A stretch of 64,000 bases of DNA from Gp1-AA122 sp035631655 (GCA_035631655.1 DASQIH010000069.1:1-64000); one strand, 5' to 3'; shown: positions 1 to 9,468, numbered from the stretch's first letter. Notes: a model not told the origin generated them from the sequence alone. Translations and numbers: made by a program.

Positions 1-1
1 C

Positions 2-422
2 GGTGCCGTCACTTCCAATCAGAGCGTCGTTGTTGAGGATGATCGCATTGTACGGGTCGGTGATCCGAGCGCCGCATCTTCGCAGACGAGTGACACTATG
101 GTCATCGACGGTCACGGCCGCTACCTGTCCCCCGGCCTGACAGACATGCACGTGCACTCCTCGTCGGCCGCTTCGTGGTTGCTCGACGTGTCAAACGGTG
201 TTACCGGCGAGCGTGATATGGCTGGATTTCCCTGGCTGTTAAAGATTCGGGAAAATGTCAGGTCGGATGCTGTCCCCCTTGCTGGCCGTTGCCGGCCCGC
301 TCATTAATGCTTTCGCTCTCGACATAACGTTGCCGAACCATTTCGATCTCCTAAGTTATTCCACGCGGGAGGCCGCCCGCACATTCAGCCTCCCGGTGTG
401 TTTTTGGGCGAGACAGCGTTAA
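2..422 (+). pseudogene. Amidohydrolase (imidazolonepropionase-like) N-terminal remnant, frameshifted
   Basis: The reading frame is open from the left edge and encodes an amidohydrolase N-terminus: a strand with VEDDRIVRVGD, then IDGHGRYLSPGLTDMHVH, which holds the metal-binding HxH of the family, then NGVT and RDM. Around 250-267 the family match jumps to the next frame, where MLSPLLAVAGPLIN continues the expected sequence until a stop at 420-422. The first frame instead ends at 305-307. I read this as one gene with a frameshift and with most of the TIM-barrel missing. It abuts the convergent BNR gene, overlapping it at the stop codons. A sequencing error could create the frameshift, but the early stop in the second frame argues for a real pseudogene. 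The true start lies outside the window. Confidence 0.6.
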
Positions 423-2746
423 TAGACGGTGATGCTTCCGTCGAGCAAAGGACCGCTGTTGCTGTAGCCGTCGCTGAGCGTGATCTTGAAAGACCCTGGC
501 GCTACCAATGAGCTGTCCACCGCGATGATGGTGAACGCCACCGGCACGCCATTGTCGATTCCCGAGCCGACAATGGTTACGCTATGCGCGATTTCGTCGA
601 AGGTCGCGGACGTGAACTGCGTGGCCTGAAAGTTCACGCCTGCACCGGAATCGGTATAGTTGGCACTGTCCGACGAGGGATTCGAATCGTCTTCATTGAG
701 GGCGAAGCTGGCGGTGCCGCCTTTCTTGCCCCCTTGGTGGCCCTTGCCGCCCCCTTCGTGAGTGGTGCCTGCACATTGGCCGTTGGTGGCGATGCCGGAG
801 GCTGCGGTCTTCTCCCGCGTGAAGTACGTGACAGCCGTACCCGCATGGTTGTCGGCGAAGGCAATGTTGACGAGGTGGTTTGGGTCAATTGCGATCTGGA
901 AGAAGTCGGCGAGGCTGCGGTCGGAGCTGCCCAGCAAGCCGCCGGTTGAGATCTGCCCCGTGTGGTTGGAGTGGTCGGTGGCTTGGCTGAAGGTGAAAAC
1001 CGGCGTGATCGCGTGCCCGTTGACGGTCTCGGCAACGAACACGTTCCAGTTTGTGGTCGATGGAACCGTGTTCGAATTGCCGGATTGATCGGCGCCATAC
1101 CACGCGACGGCCACGTGGCCATTGGCATCGGCCGCGATCCAGGGAAACACGTTCGACTTTCCGGCTTGAGGCGTGTTCTGAGTTACTTTGATCGCCGGAG
1201 ACCAGCGCGTCCCATGGCTGTTCGAGAACGAGTAATAGATGTCGTTTTGATCCGACCACGTGGCGTACGCGTAGCCGAAGTTGTCCACCGCCAGCGCGGG
1301 AAAAAGATTGCCGAGACCAGCTGCGCCGGGACACGTTGAGCCTGCCCCGCAACTGAAGATCTTGTAATCAGTGAACAATGGGATGGGATTTGTGGTACTC
1401 ACTCCCGTAGCCACGCCGACGTAGGCAGCGTTGTTAAAGCTGGGGTTGTTCCGCAAATTGTCGTTCGGGTTGTCAGGCCCCACAAAGATCTCGTACAGGT
1501 TGCTGTGGCTTGCACAACTGCTGCGGTCTACCTTGATCTGGCCGGCGATGTTGCCGCTGGGAGGACCGACGCTTGGCTCTGTGGTAGCGTCAACAACTCC
1601 CACGGCGCCCGTATAGGTCTGGCCTCCGTCGTCAGAGAGCTGGACAAAGATCTGGGAAGTGGTTCCAAAATCGTGGTATTCCATGTAGATGTGATTCGGA
1701 TCGTCCAGGGCGTTTATCCACATGCGATCATCGAAAGGAACTCCAGCGGTGGCCGGGTTCGGAGTACTGAACGTGTCCGCGTGGTTGGTTGAGTGGCTGC
1801 CAGTAACTTCCGCTGCGGAGAGGCTGACTACAGCTAATTTTGGAATGTTCAGGTTCGATGGATCCGGAGCATTCACGGTCACATCGCCATCGCCGCCTCC
1901 CGGCGCCAGCCCGCTCTTCGTGCAGAACTCAGTGACGAACGCCCCACAATCCGGCTGACCTTCGTATTTAAACGGCAGGGTCCCCTTCGCGTTAGGACCA
2001 CCGTCTGCTGCTTGGTTCCAGCGCCACAGGTCAAGACCGCCCGGGACTCCGCGGATAGACTCGACGTAGATCGTGCCCTGCGAGTCCACGGTCATGCTGG
2101 GCTCGACCGCCTGGCCAGCCCCCGCTGGCAGACACAAACTCTCATTGGGCGTGTAATTCGCCGTTCCCGTACCGACATACGCAGTGACGGCCTGACCGTT
2201 CGGGCAGTTGTGCTGACCGGTTGGGTTGGCGGGCACCGTAGGCACAGCTGCATTGATTCGAACCGGGTAATTAGAAACCCCCGTTGACACGTTGAAGCCG
2301 GAGGTGTTCTTCAGAAAGTCGCCGTTAGTCGTCGAGATCGTAAATACCGGGATAGCCGACGGGGCATTGACGGCGTTGTCGCGTATTAGGAGGAGGGCGA
2401 CACCGCCTGCAAGCTGACAGTTATCGGCAATTTGGGCGAACAGCGTGGGCGTTGTAAGGTCACGCGTGTCCGCCAGGCAGATTTGCCCATTCGTCGCAGG
2501 CGGAAAATCGGTGAGCACAGCCCCACCCTCGGAGGCGAAGACGAAGTTCTTAGTGATTGCCGTGCTTATGTCTGAACCCGCATTGGAGGTGGTGGACCAC
2601 GTCGTCGGAATACAGTTCGAGTTGACTGCGCAACCGATCGTGTTCGTCGGTTGTGGACCACCCAGGACATCAACAGTGTTCTGGCCCGCGAGAGGAGCGA
2701 CTCCAAGCAGTAACGTCGCTCCCCAAAGCAAAAACAGCTTTCTCAT
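419..2746 (-). CDS. Secreted BNR/sialidase-like beta-propeller protein
   Basis: This is a predicted exported protein of 775 residues. The ATG at 2746 was chosen because AGGAGG lies just upstream and a classical signal peptide (MRK, then a Leu/Ala-rich core ending at LAGQ) follows. A longer in-frame extension to 2929 has no signal sequence. The middle contains BNR/Asp-box-like stretches such as SDDGGQTYTG and SNSHGTRWSP, which mark beta-propeller blades in sialidases and related secreted proteins. After a Gly/Lys-rich linker (about residues 665-680) comes a C-terminal beta-rich domain ending in DGSITVY, resembling post-CoAP-like domains of acidobacterial surface proteins. No sialidase catalytic set could be confirmed, so the substrate is unknown. 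It lies 22 bp downstream of another BNR gene in the same orientation, so the two are probably co-transcribed. Confidence 0.75.
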   Translation of the reverse strand: MRKLFLLWGATLLLGVAPLAGQNTVDVLGGPQPTNTIGCAVNSNCIPTTWSTTSNAGSDISTAITKNFVFASEGGAVLTDFPPATNGQICLADTRDLTTPTLFAQIADNCQLAGGVALLLIRDNAVNAPSAIPVFTISTTNGDFLKNTSGFNVSTGVSNYPVRINAAVPTVPANPTGQHNCPNGQAVTAYVGTGTANYTPNESLCLPAGAGQAVEPSMTVDSQGTIYVESIRGVPGGLDLWRWNQAADGGPNAKGTLPFKYEGQPDCGAFVTEFCTKSGLAPGGGDGDVTVNAPDPSNLNIPKLAVVSLSAAEVTGSHSTNHADTFSTPNPATAGVPFDDRMWINALDDPNHIYMEYHDFGTTSQIFVQLSDDGGQTYTGAVGVVDATTEPSVGPPSGNIAGQIKVDRSSCASHSNLYEIFVGPDNPNDNLRNNPSFNNAAYVGVATGVSTTNPIPLFTDYKIFSCGAGSTCPGAAGLGNLFPALAVDNFGYAYATWSDQNDIYYSFSNSHGTRWSPAIKVTQNTPQAGKSNVFPWIAADANGHVAVAWYGADQSGNSNTVPSTTNWNVFVAETVNGHAITPVFTFSQATDHSNHTGQISTGGLLGSSDRSLADFFQIAIDPNHLVNIAFADNHAGTAVTYFTREKTAASGIATNGQCAGTTHEGGGKGHQGGKKGGTASFALNEDDSNPSSDSANYTDSGAGVNFQATQFTSATFDEIAHSVTIVGSGIDNGVPVAFTIIAVDSSLVAPGSFKITLSDGYSNSGPLLDGSITVY

Positions 2747-2768
2747 CGGAATTTCCTCCTTGCTTCGA

Positions 2769-4265
2769 TTAAGGGCCGGCCGGCCCCTTGCAACTGAGGC
2801 GGGGATTTGCTCCTGAAATCGTGGACTGCTGTGCGGTGACGCACCCGTAGGTGATATGGGTCGGCCCGTGCAGGACATTGCCCTGGTCGGTCCACACCAG
2901 ACCGGCACTTCCTCCGCGATCGATGGCAATGGAAATCGAGTCCGCCAGATCGCGGTTACCGCCGGTGACGCTGCAGAAGATGCCGTCGGTGCAAATGCCC
3001 CCTACATGCATGACATTGCTCGAGATGGCAGTCTGGTTGAATTTGGGAGTCGGGTCAGTGCCGTCGGTCGTCTGCCCAAACGCTACAGTCCAGGGCGAGA
3101 GCGCGCTGTCCGAGGGACTGAGATCCGGGGTCGTGAGCCAGATGAAGTCCACACGCCCAGTGCTGCCGGCGGCAATCCAGGGGAAATAGTGGGTCCCCAC
3201 ATCGTCATTGACCTGTATAGGCAACGCCCATGTCTGGCCCCTATCGCTGGAATGCGTGAACCAGATATCGGTCTCGCCGGGGGATACCAGGTTGTCAGGG
3301 AAAACGGAGTCGATGTTGCCGGGAACTCCGGGTGCGCCGGAATCATCGACGGCGAGAGTGGCGAAAATCCTGTCGGTATTCGTCTGCCAGGTTCGACCGA
3401 CGTTGCCATCGAACACCAGGTGTGCGTCCCACAACGTGAGCATCGCCGCGTCGGCTGGCAGCGAGTGAGCGACCCACACCTGATGAAAACTTTCGATCTG
3501 GCTGATGTTGCAGCCTTCAGTTGTGTTCTGTACCGGGTCGGCGGTGATCCACTGCACATAAACTTCGCCAGTTTCCGGATCGACCTCGATGTCGCTCGGA
3601 ACCGTGTTGCAGAACGACACCAATTCGGCGAGTCCGTTTTGGGCCAGAACGTCGACGGAGGGGCCAAACGTCTGCCCGCCATCATTCGAGGCTGTAACAT
3701 TGATCTGGCTTACCGAGAAATCGTGATAGGCAACGTAGACCTGATCTTGATTGGCGGTGGTCTTACTGGGGTAAACGGCTAGCCAGGGCCGATCGACGAA
3801 GGACGGGTTGAACGCAGCCAGACGATTGAATGTCCAATTAGCACCGCGGTCATCGCTGTAGGCGAGTCGCGTCTGGAGGGTGGGAACAAGGGAGATGGAC
3901 GTCAAGTAGACGCGATGTGTTCCCGGCAGGCACCCCGTCGTTGCGCTTGCACAAGGCGTCGGGCCTCCCACCCGGATAGCAACGTCCCCCACATCAGACC
4001 CGAGCGGGTCGGTGATAGGTGTCTCTGTAAACGTGCGGCCGCCGTTGTCTGAGCGGCCGACATGCGAACCGCTCGCCTGCCAGGCCACCCACACGGTGCC
4101 GTCAGAGCGATCAATGGCGACGTAGGGCTCCGTCGCGTTCCTCTGGCTGCTGGCGGAAACCTGAGTCGTGAATCCAGTTGAGGCGGCCGCACGGGCGCTG
4201 CCCGCAGCCAGGAACAGGGCCGCCGAGACAATTAGCAGCAACAATGCGCGTAACGCGATGGACAT
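2769..4265 (-). CDS. Secreted BNR/sialidase-like protein
   Basis: The protein has 498 residues and a signal peptide (MSIALRALLLLIVSAALFL, then AAGSARA). The start is supported by AAGGAG about seven bases before the ATG. Asp-box-like motifs recur along the chain: GRSDNGGRTFTETP, YSDDRGANWTF, SNDGGQTFGP and HSSDRGQTWALP. This predicts a six- or seven-bladed beta-propeller facing the periplasm or outside. The C-terminal part carries several cysteines (CTDGIFC, YGCV, LSCKG) that could form disulfides. It is the upstream partner of the 775-residue BNR protein, with a 22-bp gap, and the two probably form a two-gene unit. Sialidase activity is not implied, because the Arg triad and Tyr nucleophile are not evident. 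Carbohydrate or surface binding is the cautious reading. Confidence 0.75.
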   Translation of the reverse strand: MSIALRALLLLIVSAALFLAAGSARAAASTGFTTQVSASSQRNATEPYVAIDRSDGTVWVAWQASGSHVGRSDNGGRTFTETPITDPLGSDVGDVAIRVGGPTPCASATTGCLPGTHRVYLTSISLVPTLQTRLAYSDDRGANWTFNRLAAFNPSFVDRPWLAVYPSKTTANQDQVYVAYHDFSVSQINVTASNDGGQTFGPSVDVLAQNGLAELVSFCNTVPSDIEVDPETGEVYVQWITADPVQNTTEGCNISQIESFHQVWVAHSLPADAAMLTLWDAHLVFDGNVGRTWQTNTDRIFATLAVDDSGAPGVPGNIDSVFPDNLVSPGETDIWFTHSSDRGQTWALPIQVNDDVGTHYFPWIAAGSTGRVDFIWLTTPDLSPSDSALSPWTVAFGQTTDGTDPTPKFNQTAISSNVMHVGGICTDGIFCSVTGGNRDLADSISIAIDRGGSAGLVWTDQGNVLHGPTHITYGCVTAQQSTISGANPRLSCKGPAGP

Positions 4266-5483
4266 AGCTGTCTCCTTCGGTGTTCGTTCCTTGATTCCAA
4301 TACGGTGACGACCGCAGCCCTAGGAGTGGCACTACTTTGAAACGCGGCGTAAGATGCTGAAGCAACCCGAGTAGGTTGTTAAGCTATAGGCTCCCGAACG
4401 TGCCGGGAGCGCTCTGTGGTTTTGCTTCTAACTGGCGGCCAAGGACATCAACATCGGTGCCGGCTATCAAACAACCATGGACGGCTCGAAAAGGGCCAGC
4501 GTGGTGCTGGCGGTTTCTCGTCCGGCGAGTGCCGACCACATCCGGTGAGATGCCGCATTTGCCCGCCCCGCGATCAGCTGAGGAGGCAGCAGACTGTCAT
4601 CAACGGGCGATTACCACGCCCGGGGCTCGAATCGATGTCCCTTTCTCGAGTTAGCACGCGGCGTCTTGTTCGTCTGTTAGTTGACTGTTTCCTAACTTTT
4701 TCGAAATCGGATTACGGCACAAACAGTAGCGAATCCAGAGTAGATGCGAATCAGGTGAAGACTGTAGAGATGCATCAAAAATAACGTATCTTAGCCGGGC
4801 GCAATAGTTGTGGTCGGAATGCTCGCTTAGTCGGCTACTTGTGCTCCGCAAAAAGTCCGCATGCACGTGAAAAGGTGCAACTTTCCGACACCACGTTGAC
4901 ATAAACTGTCACCCCCAGTCCCAAACTTAAACGTCATTCCACAGGTGAACATGCTCAGGACCGCGCAGCTGCTCCGATCGTTGCTTCTTATCCTTATTAC
5001 TATGATCGCCCATCTCGGGCACCGAGATACTGATGACAGCATTTTGGATGTGGGTCACTGATGAGGCCCTGCAAGAACACGGTTCCGAACTTGCGCGAGT
5101 CGAGATTCTGCGGCTAAGTTCGCAGCACCGCAGCACCTGCAGAACGGGATAGAGAGGCGAAACGGGTAGAGACAGAGACTATCCCTAAAAGCCTTCGGCT
5201 TAGGTCGGCGTGGTACGCCCGCGCTGATTCGGATGTTATTCGCACGGGGTCGAACAGGGTTCGACCCCGTTCGGTCTGTATCTCAACACTGTTCGAATGC
5301 GCCGAATGACAACTTGAGCGTGGTCCCCAGACTAGAACGTAGGCTCCAGAGAGCTATTGATGTTTGAACGGTATCAGCGGCATCGCGAGGGTCATGGCCT
5401 TCGGGGCTAGATACTAGTACTTGGCGTGGCGAACCGCTTGCGCTAGGCTTAATGCGACTTTGCACACCAAGGGAGAATACCCA
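4266..5483. other. Long intergenic region without a supported gene
   Basis: About 1.2 kb with only short overlapping frames and no recognisable protein. It has a hairpin at 4390-4410 (7-bp stem, GCTCCCG and CGGGAGC, 7-nt loop) and a perfect 12-bp inverted repeat at 5244-5270. It separates the leftward BNR pair from the rightward MoxR-type operon, so promoters for both should lie here. None could be assigned with confidence. Confidence 0.5.
5244..5270. repeat. Perfect 12-bp inverted repeat
   Basis: The arms ACGGGGTCGAAC (5244-5255) and GTTCGACCCCGT (5259-5270) are exact reverse complements around AGG. No T-run follows, so it is not a typical intrinsic terminator. It lies about 215 bp upstream of the RDD gene that opens the MoxR-type operon, so it could be an operator or a structured leader. 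The right arm resembles a tRNA T-arm, but no other tRNA parts surround it. Confidence 0.5.
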
Positions 5484-6137
5484 ATGAGCCAGGAAGCTCC
5501 GGTCCAAACAGTTTTAGCGTGTTCCCAATGCGGACGGGCGCTCGCGCACTCGGAGTTGGTCCAGATCGCCGGAAACTGGGTGTGCGCCGATTGCAAGCCG
5601 GCGTTTCTGAGCCGGGTGATGGCGAGCGGCACCGCGGGGGCATCGCCACTGGCCTGGCGTTACGGCGGATTTTGGATCCGTTTCGGCGCGCGCTTCATTG
5701 ACGGCCTTGTTTTCATGGTGCCCATCCTGATCTTCGCCGCTGTGCTCATGCCAAATCTGATCCGCGCGGGAAGTCAAGGGGGCAACCCGGCCAGCGCACC
5801 CAACCCGGCGTTGGCGGCCTTCGGCGTTATTACTTTCCTTCTTGTTTTTTTCCTCGCGGGAGGTTGCTACGAGATTCTGATGCTGAAGTACCGCAGTGCA
5901 ACTCTCGGAAAGATGGCCTGCGGGCTAAAAGTCATCCGATCCGACGGCCGCAGCTTGGGCTGGGGCGTATGCTTTGGGCGCTTCTTCATGTGGAATGTCG
6001 TTACCAGCGGCATTCCCTACTTAAATTCCGTCCTCATGCTGGTTAGCGCAATCATGTTGGGAGTGGACGACGAGAAACGAGCCTTGCATGACCGGGTGTG
6101 TGACACCAGGGTGATATATAAACAGAGCGTAGCGTGA
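5484..6137 (+). CDS. RDD family membrane protein with N-terminal zinc ribbon
   Basis: The protein has 217 residues. The ATG at 5484 was chosen because GGGAGA lies eight bases upstream; an upstream in-frame start at 5421 adds unrelated sequence. Residues 13-38 carry CSQC and CADC, a treble-clef or zinc-ribbon pair. The RDD domain starts near residue 55 (WIRFGARFIDGLVF, with the Arg-Asp positions that name the family) and continues through hydrophobic segments around 70-90, 115-140 and 180-205. RDD proteins are small integral membrane proteins of uncertain transport function. It opens a ten-gene plus-strand operon and overlaps the next gene by 4 bp. A second RDD gene closes the operon at 14421. 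Confidence 0.85.
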   Translation: MSQEAPVQTVLACSQCGRALAHSELVQIAGNWVCADCKPAFLSRVMASGTAGASPLAWRYGGFWIRFGARFIDGLVFMVPILIFAAVLMPNLIRAGSQGGNPASAPNPALAAFGVITFLLVFFLAGGCYEILMLKYRSATLGKMACGLKVIRSDGRSLGWGVCFGRFFMWNVVTSGIPYLNSVLMLVSAIMLGVDDEKRALHDRVCDTRVIYKQSVA

Positions 6138-6790
6138 ATCTTAGCATCAATCCCTTCACTACCGGCTCCGGCCCGACGGGCTCTTCCGCTAGCGATGACC
6201 CGACGTCGTCGCCTATTGAACCTGGGGTAGTCCCCTGTCCCAGTTGCGCAGGGGACGTCGTACCAGTTGAGACAGGATGGCAGAGTTGCCCCTACTGCGA
6301 GAAGCGTATGCAGATCCGGATCTGGCCAGTTATCCGTCAGAATACCAATGCAGCGACGGCACTTTCGGACCAAGCGACCTGTTTTTTTCATCCGGACAAG
6401 GCGTTTCAGGCTTGCTGCCAACGGTGCGGCCGATTCGTGTGCGCGCTGTGTGATTTGCAGTTGGGAGCGGAGCACGTTTGCCCTGCTTGCTTTGAGCGCG
6501 GGTGCGCCCATTCCGGCGCGGAGGCTGGCAAGGCGGAGTGGCGGTATCAGGATGTGCTCTATGATTCCATTGCATTGACAGTCGGGTGGGGTTGGATTCT
6601 CTTTTGGCCCGTAATTGTAGCCGCGATTCCAACCGTGATCGTCTTGCACGTGAAGTATCGGAAGACGCCGCGGTCGTACTTGATTCCGCGGTCTGGGTGG
6701 CGTTTCTGGGCGGCGTATGTGGGGCTCGCTTGGCTTCCCCTCTTGTTCGCCAGCTCGATTTTCGGACATTGGACGGCGGGGAGGCACTGA
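6134..6790 (+). CDS. B-box-like zinc-finger membrane protein
   Basis: The protein has 218 residues. The GTG start overlaps the previous stop codon (GTGA), indicating translational coupling. Residues 35-58 hold CPSC and CPYC, a zinc ribbon. Residues 77-120 hold a B-box-like cluster: CFFHPDKAF, CQRCGRFVCALC, then CPAC, with a Cys/His pattern able to bind two zinc ions. The C-terminal third has two hydrophobic stretches (about 140-160 and 185-210), so the zinc module probably sits on the cytoplasmic face of a small membrane protein. B-box-like proteins of this kind recur beside RDD and DUF4129 genes in acidobacterial genomes. No enzymatic role can be assigned. Confidence 0.7.
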   Translation: MNLSINPFTTGSGPTGSSASDDPTSSPIEPGVVPCPSCAGDVVPVETGWQSCPYCEKRMQIRIWPVIRQNTNAATALSDQATCFFHPDKAFQACCQRCGRFVCALCDLQLGAEHVCPACFERGCAHSGAEAGKAEWRYQDVLYDSIALTVGWGWILFWPVIVAAIPTVIVLHVKYRKTPRSYLIPRSGWRFWAAYVGLAWLPLLFASSIFGHWTAGRH

Positions 6791-7339
6791 TTGGGAAGTG
6801 CATTCCGCAAAATATCGCGCGTTGGCAGCCTAACTGGCGGTACGAAGTGGTATCTGAGCGAGGACTGTTTGCTTGCCGCGAAGCGCATGATGTACACGGT
6901 CGAGTACCGGCGGTTCTATTTGCGCGACTTGGAATACATTATGGTGTGGCCCAGCCGTTTGTGGCTGCGGCGCCTGATCATCCCCGCGGTGCTGCTTGCA
7001 GCCTTCGGGGCTTCCCTTTGGCAGTGGGTGAATTCCACCGCTGGCGCGATTTTCGGCAGCGTGGCTCTCGCGTGGGTGGCGTTGGAACTGGCGCTGGGGC
7101 CGACGGCCGGGTCGCGCATTCGCACTACGGGAGCAAGCGTTGACCTGCCCCTAGTGACGCGAACGCGCCGCGCACGGAAGGTCCTTGCCAAGATTGATGC
7201 GGCGGTTCGCGCCACTCGCGGCGTTATTGAGCAACCGACCGCTCCCATTACCCCACCGGCGGAGCCCCACGTTCAATCGAGATCCGAAGCATCCGCGACC
7301 GCCTCCATCGCGGCTGCAACACAGACGAATGGCTCCTGA
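6791..7339 (+). CDS. Conserved hypothetical membrane protein of the MoxR-type operon
   Basis: The protein has 182 residues and begins with a TTG directly after the upstream stop. An ATG further in would remove part of the segment MMYTVEYRRFYLRDLEYIMV, which looks like the conserved N-terminal region of small proteins found with B-box genes, so I kept the early start. Two hydrophobic segments (about 60-75 and 80-100) suggest a two-pass membrane protein with a basic, Ala/Pro-rich cytoplasmic tail. It has no cysteine cluster, unlike its neighbours on both sides. It overlaps the next gene by 11 bp. The function is unknown, and its place in the operon is the main clue. Confidence 0.6.
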   Translation: MGSAFRKISRVGSLTGGTKWYLSEDCLLAAKRMMYTVEYRRFYLRDLEYIMVWPSRLWLRRLIIPAVLLAAFGASLWQWVNSTAGAIFGSVALAWVALELALGPTAGSRIRTTGASVDLPLVTRTRRARKVLAKIDAAVRATRGVIEQPTAPITPPAEPHVQSRSEASATASIAAATQTNGS

Positions 7340-7694
7340 CACACCAGCCGTACCCTTGCACAAACCCTTCGCGACGGGCTTGCGCCATTCTCGCTGCTTG
7401 TTTCATCCGCTGCGTGAAGCGGCGGCAAGGTGCCCACACTGCGGCGGAACGTTCTGCCGCGAATGCGTAACGGACGAGGAGGGAAAGCTGGCCTGCCCGC
7501 CGTGTCTGCGTCGGTTGGCGCGTCCGGGCGCATCGAAGGCATCTCTGGCACGTTTGTTCCGGGAAGTCCTTGCCGGACTCACCGCGTTTGCCTGTCTGGC
7601 AGCGCTTTTTTTTGCTTTGCTGCGTTGGCGAATGAATACGCCGGAACAGCATCTGAACTTCGGCCGCGTTGTCGATGACCGGCTGCCCAGGTAA
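7329..7694 (+). CDS. Small B-box-like zinc-finger membrane protein
   Basis: The protein has 121 residues. The ATG at 7329 overlaps the previous gene by 11 bp; longer in-frame upstream starts would run deep inside that gene. Residues 23-62 carry the same B-box-like pattern as the 6134 gene: CLFHPLREAA, CPHCGGTFCREC, then CPPC. A single membrane segment follows (LTAFACLAALFFALL, about 82-100). It therefore looks like a second copy of the zinc module on a tail-anchored scaffold. The repeated pairing suggests that metal-dependent protein contacts matter in this complex, which is an inference. Confidence 0.7.
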   Translation: MAPDTPAVPLHKPFATGLRHSRCLFHPLREAAARCPHCGGTFCRECVTDEEGKLACPPCLRRLARPGASKASLARLFREVLAGLTAFACLAALFFALLRWRMNTPEQHLNFGRVVDDRLPR

Positions 7695-7698
7695 AGCC

Positions 7699-9468
7699 AT
7701 GAGTGAAGCTGCGTTGGCTCCGTCCTCTTCGCAACGTGCACACCTGGCGCCCGCGCGCGCTCGCCGGAACCGGCTGAGCCCGCTGGAAGCACTGGAACGC
7801 GGATTTGCCCTGTTTCGGTCAACATTCGCGCGGGAGGCGTGGCGCTATTACACCGGCGCCGCGCCGCTCGTCTTTTGTTTCATTCCCATGTGGGTGGTCA
7901 ACGGGCAGATTCGGATATCAGATGGAGCGCTGCTGAGGGAGGCGGCGCTGCTCGCCGGCGGGTACCTGCTGCGGGTGTGGATGGTCGGCAGCTACATGCA
8001 ACGCGTTCGCGAGGGGGCGTTTGGCACGCCGACATCGAAACCGGCAGGCGCAGCGGCGCAAGCAGCGGCTGTGGGACGTCTGCTTGCGTGGAAGATCATG
8101 CTGAGTGCCGGCGCGTTGACCACACTGCCGAGCATCGCCGGGGCGTCGTGGTTCTACAGCGCGTGCCAATTCGCCAGCCTTTCGGCGCAGGAGGATGGCG
8201 CCGAGAGGCATTCGCTTAGCGGCTGCCTTGCACTCGCGAGTCAATGGTTCGGCGGCGGCTTGCTTCTCTTCCTGATGCTCTTTCCCTTCTGGATCGCTGT
8301 GTGGCTGAATGGCCTGATCGTAGCAATGATTCTTCCGCAGCTTCTGCACTCCATTTTTGGGGTGAACACACTCCTATCTACACAAATGGGAGTCTACGCG
8401 CTGGTCCAAAGTTCCGCATTCTGGCTTTCGTTGTTCTCGGGGGCATGGTTGGCGCTTGATCCCATCGTCAAATGTACGTTCGCTATCGTTTATCAGCATT
8501 TGCGGTCGAGGCGCGAAGGAGACGACCTGCGTGGGTTACTGGCGAGCCTGCCACGCGAACAGCAAAAGAAGGCGCAGATGTTTGCATCCCACGCGACTGG
8601 CGGCAGAGTGGTGACCGGTGCGTTGTTCGTGCTGGCTACGATTCTGGCTGGCGTTTCTCTGACGGCGACCGCGCGCGCAGCGCAGGTCCCGCCAGCTCGA
8701 AGCACAACGGAGACGCCAGGCAATTCCGCTCGCGAGGCGCGGATTCAAAGATTGCGCCAAGCTCTGGATGAAGAGTCACAGCGCGCGATTTATCGCTGGC
8801 ACGATGCCGAGCATCCGAGTCCGCCCACCTGGTTTGACAACCTGCTGGTCAAGATCGGGCACAGTATCGAGCACGCTTGGAATACGTTGTGGAATTTTCT
8901 TCGCAAACTGTGGCCCAGCGGGTTGAGCCTGTCGCTCGGAAGCGAAAAGCGCGGCGACTGGCAACTCAAGGACCTTCGATTATGGCTGACGCTAGTCGCG
9001 ATTTTGACTCTCGCGGCAGCAGGGGTGCTCTTTTGGCTGCGGCAACGAACGGATCCGGCATCGCTTTCCATCCCGCTGGCAGTCGCGCCGATTCCCGATT
9101 TGAGCGGCAGTGCGGCGGCGAGTGAGCGTTCCGAGGATGAATGGTTCGCGCTGGCAAGCCGGCTGGAAGGGGAAGGCGAATTGCGCCTCGCGCTGCGCGC
9201 GGCGTACTTCGGTTTGCTTGCGGGATTGGAGCAGCGCGAATGGCTCACGATTCGCCGCGATCGCACGAATCGCGAATATCTCAATGAGTTTACGCGTCGG
9301 TGGCGTCGGCGACCGCAGGCGACGGTCGAGGCGCGGGCGGAAATCCCCGAGAAACTGCGCGGGAGCCTGCGGCAGTTCGATCGCGTTTGGTATGGGTCTC
9401 ATGCGTTGACGCCAGAGGCGGTCACCGCGTACCGCCAATATCAGCGGGAGTTCCTCAACCATGTTTGA
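7699..9468 (+). CDS. Membrane protein with C-terminal DUF4129 domain
   Basis: The protein has 589 residues; the ATG at 7699 was chosen because it follows the upstream stop by 4 bp. The first 280 residues hold several hydrophobic segments. A periplasmic or loop region follows (about 330-430), then another membrane segment (LWLTLVAILTLAAAGVLFWL, about 425-445). The last 90 residues fit DUF4129: LRLALRAAYFGLL, TNREYL, FDRVWYG and a closing YRQYQREFL. DUF4129 is found at the C-terminus of transglutaminase-like membrane proteins and in MoxR/DUF58 operons. No transglutaminase Cys-His-Asp core is visible here. It overlaps the next gene by 8 bp. Confidence 0.8.
   Translation: MSEAALAPSSSQRAHLAPARARRNRLSPLEALERGFALFRSTFAREAWRYYTGAAPLVFCFIPMWVVNGQIRISDGALLREAALLAGGYLLRVWMVGSYMQRVREGAFGTPTSKPAGAAAQAAAVGRLLAWKIMLSAGALTTLPSIAGASWFYSACQFASLSAQEDGAERHSLSGCLALASQWFGGGLLLFLMLFPFWIAVWLNGLIVAMILPQLLHSIFGVNTLLSTQMGVYALVQSSAFWLSLFSGAWLALDPIVKCTFAIVYQHLRSRREGDDLRGLLASLPREQQKKAQMFASHATGGRVVTGALFVLATILAGVSLTATARAAQVPPARSTTETPGNSAREARIQRLRQALDEESQRAIYRWHDAEHPSPPTWFDNLLVKIGHSIEHAWNTLWNFLRKLWPSGLSLSLGSEKRGDWQLKDLRLWLTLVAILTLAAAGVLFWLRQRTDPASLSIPLAVAPIPDLSGSAAASERSEDEWFALASRLEGEGELRLALRAAYFGLLAGLEQREWLTIRRDRTNREYLNEFTRRWRRRPQATVEARAEIPEKLRGSLRQFDRVWYGSHALTPEAVTAYRQYQREFLNHV

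Noticed and set aside
584..1339. Open frames on the plus strand across the BNR genes
   Set aside because: They lie opposite a gene with a signal peptide, ribosome binding site and Asp-box motifs, and have no recognisable domains.
4376..5136. Short frames of 69-122 codons in the 4.3-5.4 kb gap
   Set aside because: They overlap each other on both strands, lack ribosome binding sites and show no protein motifs.
5244..5275. A tRNA gene suggested by a T-arm-like GGTTCGACCCC
   Set aside because: It is one arm of a perfect palindrome. No acceptor, D-arm or anticodon stem can be drawn around it.
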